9,008 nt of DNA from Anaerolineae bacterium (GTDB lineage: Bacteria > Chloroflexota > Anaerolineae > B4-G1 > DUEL01). Positions 1 through 4,149 of this stretch are shown here, piece after piece. Both the position numbers and the translations under genes were made by a program. The stretch spans positions 1 to 9,008 of the forward strand of contig JAFGOJ010000164.1 in NCBI GenBank assembly GCA_016926575.1, in the 5' to 3' direction. Position 1 is the stretch's first letter; every line of letters begins with the position of its first letter. The notes under the pieces are model-generated. The model worked only from the letters and a program-made list of their open reading frames with translations, had not been told where the DNA came from and made no database searches.

Positions 1-100
1 ACTTCAGTCGCCAGGCGCGACAGAATGTCTTAAGCTTTGCTCAATCCGGGGGTTGATGGGGATGCCCTCTTTCGCTTCGAAAGCCCATGCAAGTAGACAA
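1..100. other. Left-edge intergenic stretch, no assignable gene
   Basis: I see no supportable gene here. The forward frames close at about 33 and 56, or run without a recognisable peptide to about 133, so a few C-terminal codons of an upstream gene cannot be excluded. A perfect small inverted repeat (CTTTCG, CTT, CGAAAG) lies at 69-83, but no T-tract follows it, so I do not call it a terminator. Confidence 0.4.
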
Positions 101-128
101 TTGACAAATCTTACCGTTCTAGTATACT
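101..128 (+). promoter_or_regulatory. Sigma70-type promoter for the Tat-exported protein gene
   Basis: A perfect -35 hexamer TTGACA (101-106) and a -10 hexamer TATACT (123-128) are separated by 16 nt. Transcription would start near 134-136 and give a 5' leader of about 67 nt. That leader holds a weak 5-bp hairpin (CGAGA 149-153 with TCTCG 160-164). The surrounding DNA is AT-richer than the genes. The hexamers are seen directly; promoter activity is inferred from the sigma70 consensus. Confidence 0.8.
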
Positions 129-186
129 CATAGTGTTTCATGCGCGTTCGAGACCGTGATCTCGGCTGTCCTAATAAACGATAAGT

Positions 187-193
187 AAGGAGG
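187..193 (+). promoter_or_regulatory. Strong Shine-Dalgarno site
   Basis: AAGGAGG lies 8 nt before the ATG at 202. This near-perfect anti-16S match fixes the start of the small exported protein and, with the strong promoter, suggests high expression. Confidence 0.9.
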
Positions 194-201
194 AATTTTC
201 T

Positions 202-789
202 ATGAATTCGCAGCAACAGGAGTTTACACGCCGCCAAGCGCTCAAAGCGCTGGCCGCAGCCGCCGGTGGTCTGGCTCTCAACTTCATCCCCAAAACGTGG
301 GCCTCCCCCATCGTGTCGATTGGCACGTTGCCCGCCCATGCCCAGATTTCGGACTGCCCCGGCGCTATGTGCGCCATCGCCATCACGACGACGATGGTCG
401 AAGGCGAATTGGCAATGGAATATGGCGATTTCGACTTCTCGATGTGCACCCCGAACGGGTACTACATCTGGGGCGGCAGCAGCGGAGATGGCGGAACGAG
501 CAGCCCCGACAACATCGACTTCGACCCGCGCGTCGACAACGAGACGCTCGACATCGGCACTGCCGTCACGGGCACCTACAGCCTCTACCTGGAACATTTC
601 GAGAACGTCGTACCCTTGGCGATGACGGTCCATATCACCACCGCCGCAGGTATCCACAGCACCAGCCTTACCCTCAGTGAAACGCGCGCTGTAGCCGACG
701 TCACCTTCCCCGGCGGGATCGTGGCCTGGCGCTCGGATGTTGGCTTTCCCGGCTGTGGGGGAGACAGAGCCCGCAACAAAGGTAAATAA
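202..789 (+). CDS. Small Tat-exported, Asp-rich beta-sandwich protein (YfaP/DUF2135-like, tentative)
   Basis: A 195-residue protein of unknown function with a twin-arginine signal at its N-terminus: TRRQALKAL (R10, R11), an Ala/Gly/Leu-rich h-region (about 16-29), then W33-ASP and LPAHAQ (43-48). The W-x-x-P ... LPAHAQ pattern recurs in small Tat-targeted proteins, and signal peptidase I would probably cut after A47. Tat export implies folding in the cytoplasm, possibly with a bound cofactor or metal. The mature part of about 148 residues looks all-beta. The segment FDFSMCTPNGYYIWGG (76-91), the Asp-rich DNIDFDP (103-109) and GTYSLYLEHF (124-133) together resemble YfaP/DUF2135-type extracellular domains with a D-x-D-x-x-V-x-x-P-x-G theme; this link is from memory and tentative. 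Four cysteines (C52, C57, C82, C185) could form two disulfides. No lipobox or membrane anchor is seen. It has its own promoter and terminator, so it is monocistronic. Confidence 0.85.
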   Translation: MNSQQQEFTRRQALKALAAAAGGLALNFIPKTWASPIVSIGTLPAHAQISDCPGAMCAIAITTTMVEGELAMEYGDFDFSMCTPNGYYIWGGSSGDGGTSSPDNIDFDPRVDNETLDIGTAVTGTYSLYLEHFENVVPLAMTVHITTAAGIHSTSLTLSETRAVADVTFPGGIVAWRSDVGFPGCGGDRARNKGK

Positions 790-815
790 CTCCTAGCACC
801 AGACTTCTAATAGCC

Positions 816-853
816 AGACCTTGGAAGTCCAAAAGACTTCCAAGGTCTTTTTT
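816..853 (+). terminator. Intrinsic terminator of the exported-protein gene
   Basis: A perfect 14-bp stem (816-829 with 835-848) closes a 5-nt loop (CAAAA) and runs directly into six T residues (848-853). It lies 26 nt after the stop codon. The left side lacks a matching A-tract, so it acts mainly on the plus strand. The short sequence AGACTTC occurs at 801-807 and again inside the right arm (834-840); it could pair weakly with the left arm as an alternative fold, but this is not strong enough to call attenuation. Confidence 0.93.
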
Positions 854-871
854 CGTTCCACAATTCCTCAC

Positions 872-900
872 TTGACGTCCCTCCCAGCGTGGCATACAAT
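872..900 (+). promoter_or_regulatory. Sigma70-type promoter for the GH31/sensor-kinase operon
   Basis: TTGACG (872-877) and TACAAT (895-900) are separated by exactly 17 nt. The predicted start near 906-908 coincides with the left end of the dispersed leader repeat at 909. The promoter begins 18 nt after the preceding terminator, so the two transcription units are cleanly insulated. The hexamers are seen directly; activity is inferred. Confidence 0.8.
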
Positions 901-908
901 ACCTTACC

Positions 909-942
909 AACCCGCCCTACATTGAGGCGGCCTGTTTTCGGA
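909..942 (+). repeat. Dispersed leader repeat, copy 1 (GH31 leader)
   Basis: A 34-nt sequence beginning AACCCGCCCTACAT and ending CTGTTTTCGGA. It matches the minus strand at 8959-8926, upstream of recJ, at 30 of 34 positions without gaps. All four differences are transitions (923, 927, 931, 934). The first 14 nt are identical. It starts at or just after the predicted transcription start, so nearly all of it would be transcribed into the leader RNA. Confidence 0.75.
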
Positions 943-1013
943 GCGAAAATGTAGGTCACGCTTCCAGCGTGACGCCCGCGCCTACCGCCACAGAAACGAG
1001 CTCTGTTTTCGGA
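932..1013 (+). repeat. 11-nt direct repeat flanking a 60-nt hairpin-bearing segment
   Basis: CTGTTTTCGGA occurs at 932-942 and again at 1003-1013, 71 nt apart. The 60 nt between them hold a perfect 8-bp hairpin (GTCACGCT 955-962, loop TCC, AGCGTGAC 966-973), enclosed by GTAG (951-954) and CTAC (982-985). Relative to the recJ leader, this block looks like an insertion, or a duplication with filler, inside an otherwise colinear element. A local hairpin TTTTCG, GAG, CGAAAA (935-949) spans the left junction. Confidence 0.65.
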
Positions 1014-1021
1014 ACAGGAGC
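1000..1021 (+). promoter_or_regulatory. Shine-Dalgarno-covering hairpin before GH31
   Basis: The stem CTGTT (1003-1007), loop TTCGG, AACAG (1013-1017) extends to GCTC (1000-1003) pairing with GAGC (1018-1021) if G1017 bulges out. The Shine-Dalgarno AGGAG (1016-1020), 9 nt before the ATG, lies inside the right arm, so folding would limit ribosome access. The recJ leader carries the same hairpin with a compensatory pair change. The fold is seen by pairing; regulation is inference. Confidence 0.6.
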
Positions 1022-1029
1022 ATAGACAT

Positions 1030-4000
1030 ATGACAACCGACACACCAGACGCCCTCTTCCAACGCATCCGCTTCCGCGGCCACCCCGCCGCCAACCCGGA
1101 GAGCATCGTCATCAGCGGTGACGCCCGCTTCACGCTGCTCACCCCGCGCCTGCTGCGCCTGGAATGGTCGCAGGCGGGCCGGTTCGAGGACCGCGCCACC
1201 TACGCCTTCCCCACCCGCTACGCCCCCGCCCCACCCTTCACCACCCGCGTTGAGGCGGGCGTGCTGCACATCGACACCGGCGCGCTGGCGCTGCGCTACC
1301 GCCAGGGCAGCGGACGCTTCGGCCCTCACAACCTCTCCATCGCGTTCGAACTGAACGGCACGCCCCACACCTGGACGCCGGGCACCCCCAATCCGCTCAA
1401 CCTGCGCGGCACGCGCCGCACGCTCGACGCGTGCGAAGGCGACGCCGCCCTGGAAGAAGGGCTGCTCTCCCGCGCCGGCTGGACGCTCTTCGACGACAGC
1501 CGCGCCGTGGTCTTCACCGACGACGGCTGGGTCACCCCGCGCAGCGACCCCACCGTCCAGGACTGGGCCTTCTTCGGCTACGGCCACGACTACAAAGCTG
1601 CCCTGCGCGAGTATGCCCACTTCGGCGGGCAGACGCCCCTCGTCCCCCGCTTCGTCCTCGGCGCGTGGTGGTCGCGCTACTGGGCCTACAGCGCGCAGGA
1701 CCTCTGCCAGGTGGTGCGCGACTTCGCCGCCCACGACCTGCCGCTCGACGTGCTGGTGATCGACATGGACTGGCACACACCCCACAGTTGGACCGGCTAC
1801 ACCTGGAACCGGGAGCTGTTCCCCGATCCCCCCGCCTTCCTCGACTGGGTGCACGCACAAGGCCTGCGCGCCACGCTCAACCTGCACCCCGCCGAAGGCA
1901 TCCAGGCCTTCGAAGACGTCTACCCGCGCTTCGCCGCAGCCATGGGCATCGATCCGACCAGCGGCGCGACCATCCCCTTCCACATCAGCGACCCACGCTT
2001 CGTCGAACCCTACTTCCACCTGATCCACCACCCGATGGAGGACGAGGGCGTCGATTTCTGGTGGATGGACTGGCAGCAGGGCGAGGCGTCGGAGATGCCG
2101 GGACTCGATCCGCTGCCCTGGATCAACCACCTCCACTTCTCCGACTCGACGCGGCGCGGGCAGCGCGGGATGCTCTACAGCCGCTGGGGCGGCCTGGGCA
2201 ACCACCGCTACCCGATCGGCTTCTCCGGCGACACCATCGCCGTCTGGACCGCGCTCCAATTCCAGCCCTACTTCACCGCCACCGCCGCCAACGTCTGCTT
2301 CAGCTGGTGGAGCCACGACATCGGCGGGCACATGGGCGGCGCGACCGAGCCGGAACTGTACGCCCGCTGGGTGCAGTTCGGCGCACTCAATCCCGTCCTG
2401 CGCCTCCACTCGACCAAGGACCCGCGCGCCGAGCGCCGGCCCTGGGCCTACCCGCCCGACGTGGCCCAGGCCGCCAAAGACGCCTTCCACTGGCGCTACC
2501 GCCTGATCCCTTACGTCTACACGATGGCTCGCGTGGCCCACGATACCAACCTCGCGCTCTGCCGGCCGATGTATTACGAACACCCTGAAGAAGATGCGGC
2601 CTACGCCGCCCGCTACCAATATTACTTCGGCGACCAGATGATCGCCGTGCCCATCGTCCACCCGGCCCACCCCGCCACCGGCCTGGCCGCCACCGACGTG
2701 TGGGTTCCCGCCGGCACCTGGATCGATTACCAGACGAAAGAGAGCTTCAGCGGGCCGCGCTGGGTGCGGCTGGTCGGTGACCTGAACCGCCTGCCGATGC
2801 TGGTAAAGGCCGGCGCGATCCTGCCGCTGGCCGTCCCCGCTGCCTGCGGCCCCACCGACGCGCTCCCCAACGACCGGTTGGAGCTGGCCGTCTTCCCCGG
2901 CGCGGGCGCGTTCCGCCTGTACGAGGACGACGGCCGCACCGAGGCGTACCGCGCCGGGCAGTACGAGTGGACGGAGATCACGACGCAATCGGAAGGGGAC
3001 GTGTGGACGGTGCGCGTCGCGCCGGTGGAGGGACAGTGCGACGCGCTCCCTGCGCAGCGCCAGCTCGACGTCCGCCTGGAGGGGAGCCGCCGGCCGCAGT
3101 GGGTAACCGTCGACGGGGCCGCGAACAATGCGTGGTCCTACGACCCCGACACGCTGACCACGACCGTGCGCGTGCCGCTGCGAGACAAGCGGGAGCCGCT
3201 GACCATCACCGCCGCGGCCGAGGGCGGCATCTCTGCATTGAACGCGGCGCACAATGAGGCAGTCGTCCTCGGCGACGTGCGCCGCTTGTTGGGGGCGCGC
3301 TTCCCCGCGCACGCGCAGACCCCGCCCGCCCTGCTCGACGCGGTGCTGGAGCTGGACGCGCCCGGCCGCGCCGACGCCGTGGCGCGCCTGGGCGGGCCAT
3401 TCGTACGGGTGATCGAATTCGTGACACCGGAGGAGGCCGGGCAGCAGTTGGGGCGCGTCATCGTCGGCGCGCCGGCGACCGGCGCGCCCTTCGACGTGCA
3501 GGTTGCCTTCACACTGCGGCGCGATGGCACGCAGACGCGCCACGTCGTGCGCGTAGCGGGCGCGACCGGGGCGCAGATCATCGACACGCCCTTCGCCTTC
3601 GACGGGCGGGCCGTGGCCGCGGCGTGGGAGGCCACGGTCGACGTCACCTTCCGCGGGCGCGCGCTGCACACCGTCTACCGCAGCCAGCCCCTCTTCCCCA
3701 CCATCACCACCTGGCACGCGCGGATCGACGCGGAAGACGCAGTCACCGTCTACACCCAGAACGTCGAGAGGATGCCCAACCTGCTCCACCCGTACATCGT
3801 CGACCTGGACGCGGCATTTGGCGCACGACCGGCGGCGGTCGCCCGGCTGAGCGCCACCGTCGTCAGCGCCACAGCGCACGAGGTCGTGCTCCTGTTCCGC
3901 GCCGACACGCCGGTCGCATTCACGCTCAACGGGGAGCCGGTGGAGGCCGCCAGCATCGTGGGCGACGTGGCCCCCCCCTTCGTCAATCACCCCTTCCACG

Positions 4001-4149
4001 GGTTGGCGCAGCGGACGCCGGTAGTACACCTGCGGGCCGGTGAGAACCACATCGTGGCACAGGTGCGTGCCCCAGAGCAAAGCGCACACGCCCGCTGGCG
4101 CTTCGGAGCGGCGCTCGTCACGCCAGAGGAGGGCGGAACGATCCTATGA
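1030..4149 (+). CDS. GH31-family glycoside hydrolase, long, with divergent nucleophile motif
   Basis: A 1039-residue glycoside hydrolase family 31 enzyme, which would hydrolyse or transfer terminal alpha-linked sugars with retention. The exact substrate (alpha-glucoside, xyloside, galactoside or other) cannot be read from the sequence. There is no signal peptide or membrane segment, so it is cytosolic. Domains: N-terminal mutarotase-like beta-sandwich (about 25-190), TIM barrel (about 200-500), proximal beta domain (about 505-605), DUF5110-type domain (about 610-700, with YEDDGRTEAY at 631-640), and about 330 further residues. Active-site candidates are D245/D247 (VIDMDWH), nucleophile D347 in WWMDWQQG, acid/base D401 in FSGDT, WWSHDIGG (426-433) and H460. 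The classical signature after the nucleophile is M-N-E; here it is W-Q-Q. The C-terminus ends in a beta-rich part (FTLNGEP, VVHLRAGENHIVAQV) reminiscent of a carbohydrate-binding jellyroll. The ATG start is set by AGGAG 9 nt upstream. Its TGA overlaps the next ATG. Confidence 0.93.
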   Translation: MTTDTPDALFQRIRFRGHPAANPESIVISGDARFTLLTPRLLRLEWSQAGRFEDRATYAFPTRYAPAPPFTTRVEAGVLHIDTGALALRYRQGSGRFGPHNLSIAFELNGTPHTWTPGTPNPLNLRGTRRTLDACEGDAALEEGLLSRAGWTLFDDSRAVVFTDDGWVTPRSDPTVQDWAFFGYGHDYKAALREYAHFGGQTPLVPRFVLGAWWSRYWAYSAQDLCQVVRDFAAHDLPLDVLVIDMDWHTPHSWTGYTWNRELFPDPPAFLDWVHAQGLRATLNLHPAEGIQAFEDVYPRFAAAMGIDPTSGATIPFHISDPRFVEPYFHLIHHPMEDEGVDFWWMDWQQGEASEMPGLDPLPWINHLHFSDSTRRGQRGMLYSRWGGLGNHRYPIGFSGDTIAVWTALQFQPYFTATAANVCFSWWSHDIGGHMGGATEPELYARWVQFGALNPVLRLHSTKDPRAERRPWAYPPDVAQAAKDAFHWRYRLIPYVYTMARVAHDTNLALCRPMYYEHPEEDAAYAARYQYYFGDQMIAVPIVHPAHPATGLAATDVWVPAGTWIDYQTKESFSGPRWVRLVGDLNRLPMLVKAGAILPLAVPAACGPTDALPNDRLELAVFPGAGAFRLYEDDGRTEAYRAGQYEWTEITTQSEGDVWTVRVAPVEGQCDALPAQRQLDVRLEGSRRPQWVTVDGAANNAWSYDPDTLTTTVRVPLRDKREPLTITAAAEGGISALNAAHNEAVVLGDVRRLLGARFPAHAQTPPALLDAVLELDAPGRADAVARLGGPFVRVIEFVTPEEAGQQLGRVIVGAPATGAPFDVQVAFTLRRDGTQTRHVVRVAGATGAQIIDTPFAFDGRAVAAAWEATVDVTFRGRALHTVYRSQPLFPTITTWHARIDAEDAVTVYTQNVERMPNLLHPYIVDLDAAFGARPAAVARLSATVVSATAHEVVLLFRADTPVAFTLNGEPVEAASIVGDVAPPFVNHPFHGLAQRTPVVHLRAGENHIVAQVRAPEQSAHARWRFGAALVTPEEGGTIL
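4128..4149 (+). promoter_or_regulatory. ATGA stop-start overlap with upstream GGAGG
   Basis: The GH31 stop (TGA 4147-4149) and the kinase start (ATG 4146-4148) share ATGA. A GGAGG at 4128-4132 lies 13 nt before the ATG, rather far for efficient independent initiation, so termination-reinitiation coupling is likely. Confidence 0.75.

Noticed and set aside
69..83. Terminator of an upstream gene at the left edge
   Set aside because: The 6-bp palindrome is not followed by a T-tract and no upstream gene can be identified.
4..657. A 217-codon minus-strand open frame opposite the small exported protein
   Set aside because: It runs across the promoter and leader of the plus-strand gene, has no recognisable domain, and the plus-strand gene has a Tat signal, Shine-Dalgarno, promoter and terminator.
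909..985. CRISPR repeat
   Set aside because: There are only two copies of the short direct repeat, with no regular spacing and no cas genes.
909..1029. A known metabolite riboswitch or T-box in the GH31 leader
   Set aside because: I find none of the conserved core motifs I know for common riboswitch classes or a T-box sequence, and the leader is explained better by short palindromes and the dispersed repeat.
1431..2588. A 385-codon plus-strand open frame inside GH31
   Set aside because: Arg/Pro/Leu-rich out-of-frame shadow of the GH31 barrel with no Shine-Dalgarno site or motif.
982..4089. A 1035-codon open frame on the minus strand covering almost the whole GH31 gene
   Set aside because: Its translation is a low-complexity mix of Val, Gly, Arg, Ala and His without any recognisable motif. 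Such antisense frames arise when GC-rich third positions remove stop codons, and the plus strand carries a clear GH31 enzyme with catalytic residues.
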